Positions 1 through 8,340 of a stretch of DNA of 32,307 nucleotides are shown in pieces. Origin of the DNA: Candidatus Omnitrophota bacterium (GTDB taxonomy: Bacteria; Omnitrophota; Gorgyraeia; B26-G9); the NCBI GenBank assembly GCA_018817585.1, contig JAHITE010000055.1, positions 1 to 32,307 of the forward strand. The letters run 5' to 3'. Position 1 is the first letter of the stretch; every line of letters begins with the position of its first letter. Both the position numbers and the translations under genes were made by a program. A model generated the notes under the pieces. The model worked only from the letters and a program-made list of their open reading frames with translations, was not told the DNA's origin and made no database searches.

Positions 1-1
1 A

Positions 2-1978
2 GCCGCAGTTATTATTGTTATGGGGATGGTAGTAGATGACGCGATTGTTGTCGCGGAAAATATTACCCGGCTCAGAGCTCAGGGAATGGAAATAAAAGAG
101 GCTGCCAGCAAGGGGACTTCGTTTGTTTTTTTACCGATAATCGCTAGTATTTTAACTACTTGCGTTGCTTTTGTACCGCTTTATTTTTTTACCGGAAGAT
201 TCGGGGCAATGGTAGGATTTATTCCGCTGATTGTGTTTTTTATGCTGGGCGGCAGTTTATTTGAAGCTTTGTTTATTCTCCCGGGTCATATGATTATCCC
301 TTTAGGCGAAAAGGCAGGAAAAATTATTGATAAGTTAGGGCTGAAAAAGCTATTTAAAAAATTTTCCAGTAATCAGGTATTATCAAGGGAAGTTTCTAAA
401 AAACATTGGTTTGATTATTGGGAAAATGCTTATGGCAAATTTATAGAGTTGATTCTTTCCCGTAAAGTTATTGTAGTTATAGTGTTTGGTTTACTATTGG
501 CTTTATCTGCTTTTATTGCTGGTGCAAAAATGAAATTTATTATGTTCCCAGGAGAAGAGACACGGCAGATTAATCTTACGGCGCAGTCTCCTACTGGTAC
601 ACAGCGTTATGAAACAGCACGGTTTGCTCAATCTCTAGAAGATATTGTGGCTAAGTATGTAGGGCAAGAGGTGGTTGGGTTTAGGAATGAAATTGGCCGA
701 ACCAGACACGGCTCAGCTGCTCAAGAAAACTATATGCGCATGAGCGTGGAAATTTTGCCCAAAGAAAAACGTAAGAAAAGCGCTGATCAACTGATTGCGG
801 AATGGGAGAAGGCTTTTGCTAAAGTTGAGAGTATTGAGAAAATTAAATTCAGCAAGACATGGCAAGGCCAGAGCGGCGATAGTCCGATTGAGATTTTTGT
901 AAAGGAGAATAATAATAACCGCCGCAGAGAGATTGCTGATGAATTAGCAGACATAATGGAGAATTACCCGGCATTAGTTAATGTGGAAATAGACAGACCA
1001 ATTTTAAATCCTGAATATCGAATAAAATTAGATCGTGATAAGATTAGAAGGCTAGCAATAAGTCCTTTGGATATAGCATCTACACTTAGAGCTGCGTTGG
1101 AAGGTAAAATATTATATGAATTTAAAGGGGATGAAGATGAAGTATATGTAAGGATTTCTACAGTAGAAAATGCTAAGGATAGTATTGATAAAGTCCTAGA
1201 GCTTCCGGTTGAAAATGCGAGTAATTATCTTGTACCGCTTAAAGATATTGTTATTGTCGAGGAGATAGTAAGTCCGGATTCTATTGTTAGAGATGATTTA
1301 AAAAGAACGACAATAATTTATGCTGATATAAAACCTGATTCCAAGAGCACACCCTTAGAGATAGCAAAGTATTTTGAAAATAATGTTTTTAGTAAAATTA
1401 CAGCTAAAACCCCCTCTGCGATAATTGAATTTGCCGGCGAAGTAAAAGACACCCGAGAGACTCAAGGAAATTTTTTAATGGCGATTATTATGGCAATTGG
1501 TTTAATTTATGTTATTCTCGCTTTATTGTTTAATTCTTTGAATCAACCGTTAATTATAATGATTACGATCCCTTTTGGTTTAGTCGGCATAATCCTTGCT
1601 TTTTGGATGCATGGGATTTTTATGTATGGCTTTTTCGCGGTTATCGGAGCTTTGGGGCTTGCCGGAGTAGTTGTCAATGACGCGATTATTATGCTGGTAA
1701 AGCTAAATTCTGATTTCGACGCATCTTTAGATAAGCAAAGTTTTAATCTGCAAATAGCTAATATTGCTAAAACACGTTTGCGCGCGGTGATGCTGACAAC
1801 GCTTACCACAGTTGTTGGGATTATCCCCACAGCATATGGCTGGGCAGGATACGACGCAATGCTTGCGCAAATGATGTTAGCGCTTACCTGGGGGCTTATT
1901 TTTGGTACGACGATAACATTGCTTTTAATCCCTTGTATATACAGTATTATGAAAAATTCGAGGTATCAGCTATCATGA
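2..1978 (+). CDS. RND-family efflux transporter, inner-membrane subunit (3' part, 5' end outside window)
   Basis: This is the C-terminal part of an AcrB/HAE1-like resistance-nodulation-division pump, which uses the proton gradient to export small molecules through a periplasmic adaptor and an outer-membrane channel. The frame is open from base 2, so the gene starts upstream. The first visible residues, GMVVDDAIVVAEN, are the TM4 signature with the paired proton-relay aspartates, so roughly the first 400 residues of a ~1,050-residue family are missing. About 659 residues remain: TM4-6, a charged inter-domain loop, the second porter domain, and TM7-12. The TM10 counterpart reads GLAGVVVNDAIIML. 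The stop overlaps the next gene's start as ATGA, so the pump and its TolC-like partner are probably translationally coupled. The adaptor gene should lie just upstream. The substrate cannot be predicted. Confidence 0.93.
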   Translation, partial: AAVIIVMGMVVDDAIVVAENITRLRAQGMEIKEAASKGTSFVFLPIIASILTTCVAFVPLYFFTGRFGAMVGFIPLIVFFMLGGSLFEALFILPGHMIIPLGEKAGKIIDKLGLKKLFKKFSSNQVLSREVSKKHWFDYWENAYGKFIELILSRKVIVVIVFGLLLALSAFIAGAKMKFIMFPGEETRQINLTAQSPTGTQRYETARFAQSLEDIVAKYVGQEVVGFRNEIGRTRHGSAAQENYMRMSVEILPKEKRKKSADQLIAEWEKAFAKVESIEKIKFSKTWQGQSGDSPIEIFVKENNNNRRREIADELADIMENYPALVNVEIDRPILNPEYRIKLDRDKIRRLAISPLDIASTLRAALEGKILYEFKGDEDEVYVRISTVENAKDSIDKVLELPVENASNYLVPLKDIVIVEEIVSPDSIVRDDLKRTTIIYADIKPDSKSTPLEIAKYFENNVFSKITAKTPSAIIEFAGEVKDTRETQGNFLMAIIMAIGLIYVILALLFNSLNQPLIIMITIPFGLVGIILAFWMHGIFMYGFFAVIGALGLAGVVVNDAIIMLVKLNSDFDASLDKQSFNLQIANIAKTRLRAVMLTTLTTVVGIIPTAYGWAGYDAMLAQMMLALTWGLIFGTTITLLLIPCIYSIMKNSRYQLS

Positions 1979-3378
1979 ACCGAAAAGTTTTATGGATAAT
2001 TGGATGCGGGGTTATTTTATTTAGCCAAATAAATTTAAGTTTTGTTTGGTCTGATGCAACAGATATCAACAAGTTGTCTTTAGAAAAGTTTATTGGTCTT
2101 GCGTCTAAACAAGACACGCGTTTTGAGCAAATTCTTATTGATCGGCTTGGGTTGCAATATAGAAAAGCTTTGGGCCTGCCGGCAGGTGAGTGGGTCTTGG
2201 TTTTAAAAAGTAAATACAATTTTTTATTTGATCCGGATGATGAAGCTATAGAAAATACGGTTTCTTTGAGCAGACTTTTTCCTTATACCGGCACGGAAAT
2301 TTCCGGGGCATACAGTTCTACTCTGAGCGCGAATTCTCGGGATATAAGCTCTGAATTTGAATTGGCGATTTCTCAGCCAATCGCGGAAAACGCTTTGGGG
2401 AAAAACACGCGTTTGTTGGGGAAAATTATTGGATTGGAAACAGAAGTAGCCAATTTTCAGATCATTGAAGCTTATGAGGATTATTTAGCAACCTTAATCC
2501 AGCTTTATTATAACTGGTATTCGGCTTATGAAAATCTGAATACTGCTCGAAATTCTTACAATGAAAATCTGAAATTACTGGATAATATTAAAGAAAGACA
2601 AAAATTTAAAATAGCTTTGCCTGTAGATGTTAATAAAGTAAGTTTGCAGGTGGCCATAAAAAAAGAAGCATTAATATCTCTTGAGAATAAATATGATGAG
2701 TATTTAAATCTGATAAAGCAATCGATTCGCCAGGAGGATCAGGCAAAGCTGCAACCGGAAAATCCCCTAGCCTATGAAAATGTACAGATCAACTTTAATT
2801 CTGATTATCTGAAGTTTAATACTCAAAGCCGAACTGCTAAAATATTGAAAATGCTGGAAGATAAAACTAGTTTTGAGGTTAATAAATATGCCAATGAATT
2901 GCTTCCATCAATAAATATAATAGCCGGCTATTTACAGCAAGGATCAGAATATAATATAAAAGATCCAGAACAAACAGTTTATGCGGGGTTATCATTTGAT
3001 TGGCCAATGTCACGAGTGGTGGAGAAAGCGCGCTTTGAAACTGCTAAAATAGAACTTAAGAAAACGAAGTTATCTTCGGAAAATATTCATCTAAAACTAC
3101 ATACAGATCTTAAAAACCTGAATGAACAGATTATTAAGGAAAAAGAACTTATTGCTATAGCCGAAGATAAAATTATATTCGCTCAATCAATTGTTGAAGA
3201 TGACCAAAAAAATTATTCTTTAGGCCGAATAACGCTGAATGATCTTATAGATGAAGTGAACAAATTGGAAGATAATAAATTTAATAAAATTTTTCATGAA
3301 ATTCAGCTAAAGAGATTGATAATTGAATGGTTAAGGCTAAATGATCAGCTTATTAAGCAAAATGATCTTGGATCTTAA
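1975..3378 (+). CDS. TolC-like outer-membrane efflux protein
   Basis: A 467-residue outer-membrane efflux protein that would form the exit duct for the RND pump encoded just upstream. I chose ATG 1975 rather than an in-frame start at 1933. ATG 1975 overlaps the pump stop as ATGA, has a GAGG-like site about 10 bases upstream, and opens directly on a signal peptide (MNRKVLWIIGCGVILF followed by a polar stretch). The earlier start would bury the signal peptide. The mature part has the two long helical, coiled-coil-prone repeats of the OEP fold, roughly residues 150-260 and 350-460, rich in Lys, Glu, Leu and Asn. Length is normal for the family. It is weakly conserved in sequence, as is usual for OEP proteins, so the family call rests on architecture plus the neighbour. 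Confidence 0.88.
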   Translation: MNRKVLWIIGCGVILFSQINLSFVWSDATDINKLSLEKFIGLASKQDTRFEQILIDRLGLQYRKALGLPAGEWVLVLKSKYNFLFDPDDEAIENTVSLSRLFPYTGTEISGAYSSTLSANSRDISSEFELAISQPIAENALGKNTRLLGKIIGLETEVANFQIIEAYEDYLATLIQLYYNWYSAYENLNTARNSYNENLKLLDNIKERQKFKIALPVDVNKVSLQVAIKKEALISLENKYDEYLNLIKQSIRQEDQAKLQPENPLAYENVQINFNSDYLKFNTQSRTAKILKMLEDKTSFEVNKYANELLPSINIIAGYLQQGSEYNIKDPEQTVYAGLSFDWPMSRVVEKARFETAKIELKKTKLSSENIHLKLHTDLKNLNEQIIKEKELIAIAEDKIIFAQSIVEDDQKNYSLGRITLNDLIDEVNKLEDNKFNKIFHEIQLKRLIIEWLRLNDQLIKQNDLGS

Positions 3379-3445
3379 GTCGCGGGCTAACTGTATTACA
3401 GTAGAGAATTGGAATTTTTTGTTAAAAAAATATTAAAGGAATAAA

Positions 3446-4336
3446 ATGATGATACATTCGATATTAAGAAAAATATTATATTCAATTATTATAATGCTTT
3501 ATTGGCTTAATATGAGTTATGCTGGCGAAGCTCAAGATAATGGAGATACCTCTCTTAACGGAAAACAAGGTAATAGGTATCAATCTTATGAGGAGTTCTT
3601 TGACCTTTATCAGCCATATTTAAAGAATGTAAAAGCTTATGAGCCAATATATTTTTTAATCGGGTCTAATACCGAGAAAAGTAAGCTGCAATTCAGCTTT
3701 CACTATCAATTATTTAATAAAGATGCTTCACTTGCTCAAAATCATCATTGGTTGCAGGGACTTAATTTTGGATATACCCAAACTTCTTTTTGGGATTTAA
3801 AGTCTACTTCACAGCCGTTTAAAGATACTAGTTATAAGCCTGAAGTATTTTTTCTTTCATCTAATCTTGTTTCAGCTAGCAATGATTTAAAGGGATTGTT
3901 TTTACAAACAGGGCTTAAGCATGAATCAAATGGCCAGGCCGGAGATATTTCGCGTGCGACTAATAGTTTGTATTTGAAACCAATTTTTGTGTTTTATGAT
4001 GAGCGTAGTTTAGTCGGAATGCAGATCGCGCCTAAAGCTTGGGTCTATGTGGAAAATGATGATGATAGTAATCCGGATATATCCGATTATCGCGGATATT
4101 TTGATTTAGAAATAAAGCTGGGCAAGGAGGACCGTGCTATTCTGGAATCGCATTTTCGTCCGGCTAGAGAAGGGAATTCTGTGCAGCTGGATTTAACCTA
4201 TCCTATCCAGAAATATTTTGCCAATAATATCGGGGTGTATCTTCATCTGCAATATGTCAACAGCTTAGCGGAAAATATGCTAAACTATAAAGACCGGACA
4301 GAGGCGTTTCGTTTGGGGATTTCTCTGGTTCGTTAA
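3446..4336 (+). CDS. pldA: Outer-membrane phospholipase A (OmpLA/PldA)
   Basis: A 296-residue calcium-dependent phospholipase A1/A2 that sits as a beta barrel in the outer membrane and cleaves phospholipids misplaced in the outer leaflet. It starts with a signal peptide ending near residues 24-27 (SYAGEA). The family's YxPxYFL element is at about residues 65-71. The catalytic triad is recognisable: His159 and Ser161 in KHESNGQ and Asn173 in RATNSLYL. The spacing of 2 and 12 residues equals that of His142, Ser144 and Asn156 in the Escherichia coli enzyme. Alternating beta-barrel strands follow, ending in RLGISLVR. AAAGGA about 8 bases upstream supports this start. It lies 67 bases after the TolC-like gene, apparently as its own unit. 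Presence of this enzyme argues for a true outer membrane. Confidence 0.93.
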   Translation: MMIHSILRKILYSIIIMLYWLNMSYAGEAQDNGDTSLNGKQGNRYQSYEEFFDLYQPYLKNVKAYEPIYFLIGSNTEKSKLQFSFHYQLFNKDASLAQNHHWLQGLNFGYTQTSFWDLKSTSQPFKDTSYKPEVFFLSSNLVSASNDLKGLFLQTGLKHESNGQAGDISRATNSLYLKPIFVFYDERSLVGMQIAPKAWVYVENDDDSNPDISDYRGYFDLEIKLGKEDRAILESHFRPAREGNSVQLDLTYPIQKYFANNIGVYLHLQYVNSLAENMLNYKDRTEAFRLGISLVR

Positions 4337-4380
4337 GTTAAAAATGACAATAAGCTTAAAGTCAATATCAGGGTAAGTCA

Positions 4381-4584
4381 ATGGAATCAGCCAAATTTAC
4401 ATTTAAAGCTCAAGAAGTCTTGGAATTAGCGGCACAGACAGCGCGCGGTTTTAAAAATCAAGAGATTGATATAAGCCATCTTATTTTAGCGATGCTGTCT
4501 ATAGATCAAAGCATCGCCGTGACTATCCTAGAAAAAATTGGCGTAGATATCAGCATCAGTTTTAAACATAATGAAAGAAATTAG
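4381..4584 (+). pseudogene. Detached, half-length Clp N-domain at the 5' end of clpB
   Basis: A 67-residue reading frame that matches the start of ClpB proteins: FTFKAQEVLELAAQTA, then EIDISHLILAML, then ILEKIGVD. A normal ClpB N-domain has two such helical repeats over about 145 residues; only one is present here. The next frame (+1), read from about 4559 into 4571, gives [14 protein letters not shown], which is the usual end of the ClpB N-domain and linker. A single extra T in the TTTT run at 4560-4563 would explain why the two parts are out of frame. AGGG about 8 bases upstream suggests the piece may still be translated. It could be a frameshifted clpB 5' end, a genuine small separate protein, or an assembly error. 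I favour a frameshift in a gene whose N-domain was already shortened. Confidence 0.7.
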
Positions 4585-4590
4585 AGGAGG
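4584..4590 (+). promoter_or_regulatory. Internal Shine-Dalgarno for the clpB ATPase part
   Basis: GAGGAGG lies 10 bases before ATG 4601 and immediately after the stop of the N-domain fragment. It gives the ATPase part its own start. These same bases encode the conserved RGG of the ClpB linker, so the site arises from coding sequence. Some ClpB proteins are known to be made in a short form lacking the N-domain from an internal start. Confidence 0.6.
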
Positions 4591-4600
4591 GCAGAGAGTT

Positions 4601-6730
4601 ATGGATCAAAATCCAGAAGCTAAATTTCAGGCTCTTGAGCGTTATGGCAGGGATTTAACAAAACTTGCGGAACAAGGAAAACTTGATCCTGTAATCGGCC
4701 GAGACGAGGAAATCCGCAGGGCAATACAGGTTTTGTCCAGAAGAACTAAAAATAATCCGGTTTTAATCGGTGATCCCGGAACGGGAAAGACAGCAATCGT
4801 TGAAGGATTAGCCAAAAGGATCGCGGATGGAGATGTTCCCACAACTTTAAAAAATAAACAGATTTTCGCCTTGGATTTAGGGGCACTTATTGCCGGAGCA
4901 AAATTCCGGGGAGAGTTCGAGGACCGGCTAAAAGCGGTTTTAAAAGAGATCCAGGATAAGAATGGACAAATAATCTGCTTTATAGATGAATTGCATACTT
5001 TGGTTGGCGCTGGCAGTGCTGAAGGCTCTGTAGACGCGTCAAATATGCTTAAACCCTCGCTGGCCCGCGGAGAATTAAGATGTATTGGGGCAACGACATT
5101 TGATGAATACCGAAAATATATTGAAAAAGATAAAGCTTTGGAAAGACGCTTTCAACCTGTTTTTATCGGAGAGCCTTCAGTGGAAGATACTATTGCCATA
5201 TTGCGCGGTTTAAAGGAGAAATATGAGATTTACCACGGAGTGAAAATTAAAGATGAAGCGCTGATCAGCGCGGCTGCTTTATCGGATCGATATATTACTA
5301 ATAGATTTCTGCCGGATAAAGCCATTGACTTAATTGACGAATCCGCCTCTAGATTGCGCATTGAAATAGACAGTTTGCCTACGGAAATAGATGAACTTGA
5401 CCGTAAGATTATGCAGCTGGAAATTGAAAAACAAGCGCTTAAAAAAGAAAAGGACGAGGCATCAAAAGAAAGGCTTAAAAAATTAGAGAGCACATTATCT
5501 GAAATTCGAGATAAATCCCGAGCTTTAAAAGTAAACTGGGAAAAGGAAAAAGGAGTAATTGAAGCAATTCGTAAAATTAAATCTAATTTGGAAAAAGCAA
5601 AATTCGACGAAGAAAGGTATGAAAAAGAAGCGCGTTTAGACAAAGTCGCGGAAATTAGATATGGGATAACCAGTGATTTGAATAAACAGTTGGCAGATAA
5701 CAATTATAAGCTGCGTGAAATTCAGAAAAAAAGCAAAATGCTTAAAGAAGAAGTAGATGAAGAAGATATCGCGCAGATTGTCGCTAAGTGGACAGGAATT
5801 CCGGTTTCGCGGCTGTTAGAAGGAGAAATTGAGAAACTTGTTTCCATGGAACAAAGACTTAAACAAAAAGTTATAGGCCAGGATCAGGCGATTTCGGTTA
5901 TTGCCAATGCGGTTAGACGTTCCCGTTCGGGAATTGCCGATGTTAATCGGCCCATAGGCTCATTTATTTTTATGGGCCAGACAGGGGTAGGGAAAACTTA
6001 TTTAGCAAAAACCTTGGCCGGCTTTTTGTTTGATGATGAAAACGCGCTGATAAGAATCGATATGTCTGAATACATGGAAAAACACACGGTTAGCCGTTTG
6101 ATTGGGGCGCCGCCTGGATATGTGGGATATGAAGAAGGGGGCCAGCTTACTGAGAAAATAAGACGCCGCCCTTACGCGGTGGTACTTTTTGATGAAATAG
6201 AGAAAGCGCATCACGATGTGTTTAATATCTTATTACAAATATTAGAAGATGGACGGCTGACTGATGGCCAGGGAAGATTAGTGAACTTTAGAAACACAGT
6301 TATAATTATGACCTCAAATATCGGGAGTCAATATTTTCAGGAACCAGAATATTCATTGGAAGACATAAAATTAAAAGTTAACGAGGAAATGAAAAAATAC
6401 TTAAGGCCGGAGCTTATAAATCGAATTGACGAGATTATTATTTTTAACAAATTATCGAAAACAGATGTAGAAAAAATAGTAGAGCTCCAGCTTTTGGAAT
6501 TAGAAGTTAAGCTCAACAAGAAAAAAATAAGTTTAGACATTTCGCCGAAAGCGAAAGCAAAAATCGCGGAACTGGGCTATGATCCTGATTTTGGGGCAAG
6601 ACCCTTACGCCGTCTGATTCAAAAAGAGGTTGAGGATGTCCTTGCGCTTAAAATATTAAACGGAGAATATAAACCGAATGATACAATCAAAGTAGATGTT
6701 GATTGTAAAACCGGAAAGCTGAAAATATGA
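4601..6730 (+). CDS. clpB: ClpB disaggregase lacking the N-terminal domain
   Basis: A hexameric AAA+ chaperone that pulls polypeptides out of cytoplasmic aggregates together with DnaK and J-proteins. From ATG 4601 it is 709 residues; intact family members have about 860. NBD1 begins at once: [12 protein letters not shown], then Walker A GDPGTGKT (about residues 57-64), Walker [12 protein letters not shown] and KALERRFQ. A full-length, lysine- and glutamate-rich coiled-coil M domain follows (about 300-430), which separates ClpB from ClpA and ClpC. NBD2 has Walker [22 protein letters not shown], Walker [21 protein letters not shown] and the sensor-2 GARPLRR. No ClpP-binding loop is evident. ATG 4571 is in frame but has no good ribosome site, whereas 4601 has GAGGAGG. 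The N-domain lies out of frame just upstream. The stop overlaps the J-protein start as ATGA. Confidence 0.92.
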   Translation: MDQNPEAKFQALERYGRDLTKLAEQGKLDPVIGRDEEIRRAIQVLSRRTKNNPVLIGDPGTGKTAIVEGLAKRIADGDVPTTLKNKQIFALDLGALIAGAKFRGEFEDRLKAVLKEIQDKNGQIICFIDELHTLVGAGSAEGSVDASNMLKPSLARGELRCIGATTFDEYRKYIEKDKALERRFQPVFIGEPSVEDTIAILRGLKEKYEIYHGVKIKDEALISAAALSDRYITNRFLPDKAIDLIDESASRLRIEIDSLPTEIDELDRKIMQLEIEKQALKKEKDEASKERLKKLESTLSEIRDKSRALKVNWEKEKGVIEAIRKIKSNLEKAKFDEERYEKEARLDKVAEIRYGITSDLNKQLADNNYKLREIQKKSKMLKEEVDEEDIAQIVAKWTGIPVSRLLEGEIEKLVSMEQRLKQKVIGQDQAISVIANAVRRSRSGIADVNRPIGSFIFMGQTGVGKTYLAKTLAGFLFDDENALIRIDMSEYMEKHTVSRLIGAPPGYVGYEEGGQLTEKIRRRPYAVVLFDEIEKAHHDVFNILLQILEDGRLTDGQGRLVNFRNTVIIMTSNIGSQYFQEPEYSLEDIKLKVNEEMKKYLRPELINRIDEIIIFNKLSKTDVEKIVELQLLELEVKLNKKKISLDISPKAKAKIAELGYDPDFGARPLRRLIQKEVEDVLALKILNGEYKPNDTIKVDVDCKTGKLKI

Positions 6731-7407
6731 AAGATTATTATTTGATTATGGGTGTTTCGGAAAACGCTGCTTCTGGCGAGATTAAATCTGCTTATCGAAA
6801 ACTGGCGCTTAAATATCATCCTGATACCTGTCAGGGAAATAAGAAAAAAGAATGTGAAGAAAAATTCAAGGAAATTTCAGCGGCTTATTATGTATTAGGT
6901 GATGAGAAACGTAAAAAAGAATATGATGATTATCGAAAGGGCCAATATGCTTTTAAAAGCGGGCCGGAAGCCGGAGATTTTGCTTCGCAATCCGGATTTG
7001 ACTTTGAGGATCTGATAAGGCATTTTCATAATTCGGGAACTCGAAGCAATCGGCAGCAAGAAAAAACAAACAGATATTTCTCTTTTGATGATCTCTCTGA
7101 TATTTTTCAAGGAATTAACCTCGGGCATCAATCACAACGCTCAGGGAATCACAATGTTTATCAGTTCAATGATCCTGATAGGCAGCAAAAACAGGATACA
7201 GATATCATTGCGGAAATAAATATTCCTCAGAATATAGCGCAGCGCGGAGGGGAAGTGAAAATTAAATTAAGCGATTCAAGAACGATAAATTTAAAAATCG
7301 CCGCTAATACAAAAAATGGACAGAAATTGAGATTAAAGGGCATGGGTAAAATGTGCCATACTTGTGATCACAAGGGAGATTTAATTGTTTCAGTACGCTA
7401 TTCTTAA
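6727..7407 (+). CDS. Short J-domain co-chaperone (DnaJ/CbpA-like, single C-terminal domain)
   Basis: A 226-residue J-protein that would stimulate DnaK ATPase and deliver substrates. The J-domain spans residues 2-70 with the essential HPD tripeptide at 31-33 (KYHPDT). A polar Gly/Phe-Ser-Asn-rich linker follows (about 80-155), then one substrate-binding beta domain (about 158-225) with [21 protein letters not shown] and GDLIVSVRY. The DnaJ cysteine zinc finger is absent. CbpA-type proteins carry two beta domains and a dimerisation tail, so this one is truncated at the C-terminus or naturally minimal. Its ATG overlaps the clpB stop, so the two are probably made together, consistent with a disaggregation unit. 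DnaK and GrpE are not in this window. Whether it dimerises is unknown. Confidence 0.88.
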   Translation: MKDYYLIMGVSENAASGEIKSAYRKLALKYHPDTCQGNKKKECEEKFKEISAAYYVLGDEKRKKEYDDYRKGQYAFKSGPEAGDFASQSGFDFEDLIRHFHNSGTRSNRQQEKTNRYFSFDDLSDIFQGINLGHQSQRSGNHNVYQFNDPDRQQKQDTDIIAEINIPQNIAQRGGEVKIKLSDSRTINLKIAANTKNGQKLRLKGMGKMCHTCDHKGDLIVSVRYS

Positions 7408-7500
7408 CCAGTTCAGTATCTTGCGATTTAAAGACGCTCCTGTGTGGTTATTTATTATTTTAGCTCAGGTTAAATCGTCTAATAGGAAAGATTTAAATAA

Positions 7501-8340
7501 ATGAAGAAAATTATTCATATGAGCGATTTACATATTGGCTATAAGAATTTTAAAGAAAGATTTGTTGATATTATCGATTCTTTGCTTGAGGTTTTGCCTG
7601 GGAATCCGGGACAATATGTGGTTATAATTACTGGTGATCTTGTGAATAATGCTAATAAAAAAGATAGCTACCAAGAGGCACAGTATGGTTTGGATTATTT
7701 AAAAAAGTTAGGGTTTAAACATGTATTGGTTATACCGGGAAATCATGATTATGGGACAGGAAACCGGGGGAAGAAAAAATTCATCAAATTGTTTAAAGTT
7801 TCGTTCTATGGAAAAGAGATCGATTATCCTAAAGTGGACATTATTGATAATATTGCCTATATTGGTTTGGATTCAATGGCCAAAGAGCTTAATTGGTATA
7901 ATGAATTATGGGCGCAGGGGCAATTAGGCAAAAAACAACTCTCGGAGTTAGAAAATATTTTAAATCAGAATAAAATTAAGGCATGTTCCAAAAGAGTAAT
8001 TTATCTGCATCATCATCCTTTTAAGTGGCGGCCTCTGCATGAATTAAAGGATTCGCGTAAATTACACAAAGTTCTTAAAAAAATAATGGATAAAAATGTT
8101 TCCATAGACGCGGTTCTTTTTGGGCATAATCATGAAGGTAAGCCGCATAATGGGAAGTGGGGAATTCCGCGTTGTTATGACGCGGGAACAGCTACTTTAA
8201 AACCCCGTCCCAAATATGTGGATTGGGCTCCTTGGTTTAAGGTTAAAGCTTCTATTCGGGTTATTGATTTAAGTAGAGACCCGGAAACTGATTACATAGT
8301 TGTTTGTAAATACCAAAAAGATGTTTTAGGAGCTGTATGA
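7501..8340 (+). CDS. Calcineurin-like metallophosphoesterase
   Basis: A 279-residue cytoplasmic phosphoesterase with the five metal-binding blocks of the family: DLH (Asp9, His11), GDLVNN (Asp46), GNHD (Asn81, His82), YLHHHP, and FGHNH. A two-metal centre is therefore intact. The compact fold resembles class III cyclic-nucleotide or nucleotide-pyrophosphate phosphodiesterases such as CpdA and relatives, but the substrate cannot be assigned from sequence. There is no signal peptide. Its stop overlaps the start of the cardiolipin synthase gene (ATGA at 8337), which implies coupled translation. A phospholipid-linked substrate is possible, by analogy with family members that act on lipid headgroup intermediates such as UDP-diacylglucosamine. 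GGAAAG lies about 12 bases before the ATG. Confidence 0.85.
   Translation: MKKIIHMSDLHIGYKNFKERFVDIIDSLLEVLPGNPGQYVVIITGDLVNNANKKDSYQEAQYGLDYLKKLGFKHVLVIPGNHDYGTGNRGKKKFIKLFKVSFYGKEIDYPKVDIIDNIAYIGLDSMAKELNWYNELWAQGQLGKKQLSELENILNQNKIKACSKRVIYLHHHPFKWRPLHELKDSRKLHKVLKKIMDKNVSIDAVLFGHNHEGKPHNGKWGIPRCYDAGTATLKPRPKYVDWAPWFKVKASIRVIDLSRDPETDYIVVCKYQKDVLGAV

Noticed and set aside
3390..3402. ACTGTATTACAGT as an SOS (LexA) box or terminator before pldA.
   Set aside because: The CTGT/ACAG half-sites are separated by three bases, not the eight of the enterobacterial box. The stem is short and AT-rich, and it is not directly followed by a T run.
4560..4566. TTTTAAAC resembles the UUUAAAC slippery heptamer, suggesting programmed frameshifting in clpB.
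   Set aside because: That heptamer drives -1 slips from the frame reading TTA AAC. Here the upstream frame already reads TTT AAA and must move +1 to reach the ATPase frame, so the direction is wrong. No stimulatory pseudoknot was evident.
5230..5703. A 157-residue open frame on the - strand within clpB.
   Set aside because: It is the antisense shadow of the lysine/glutamate-rich ClpB coiled-coil, serine- and leucine-rich with no ribosome site or family match. Other antisense frames, such as 10516-10890 and 22951-23376, were rejected for similar reasons.
7422..7475. CGATTTAA and TTAAATCG as a long-range hairpin before the phosphoesterase gene.
   Set aside because: The AT-rich 8-base arms are about 40 bases apart and can arise by chance; no riboswitch core was recognised.
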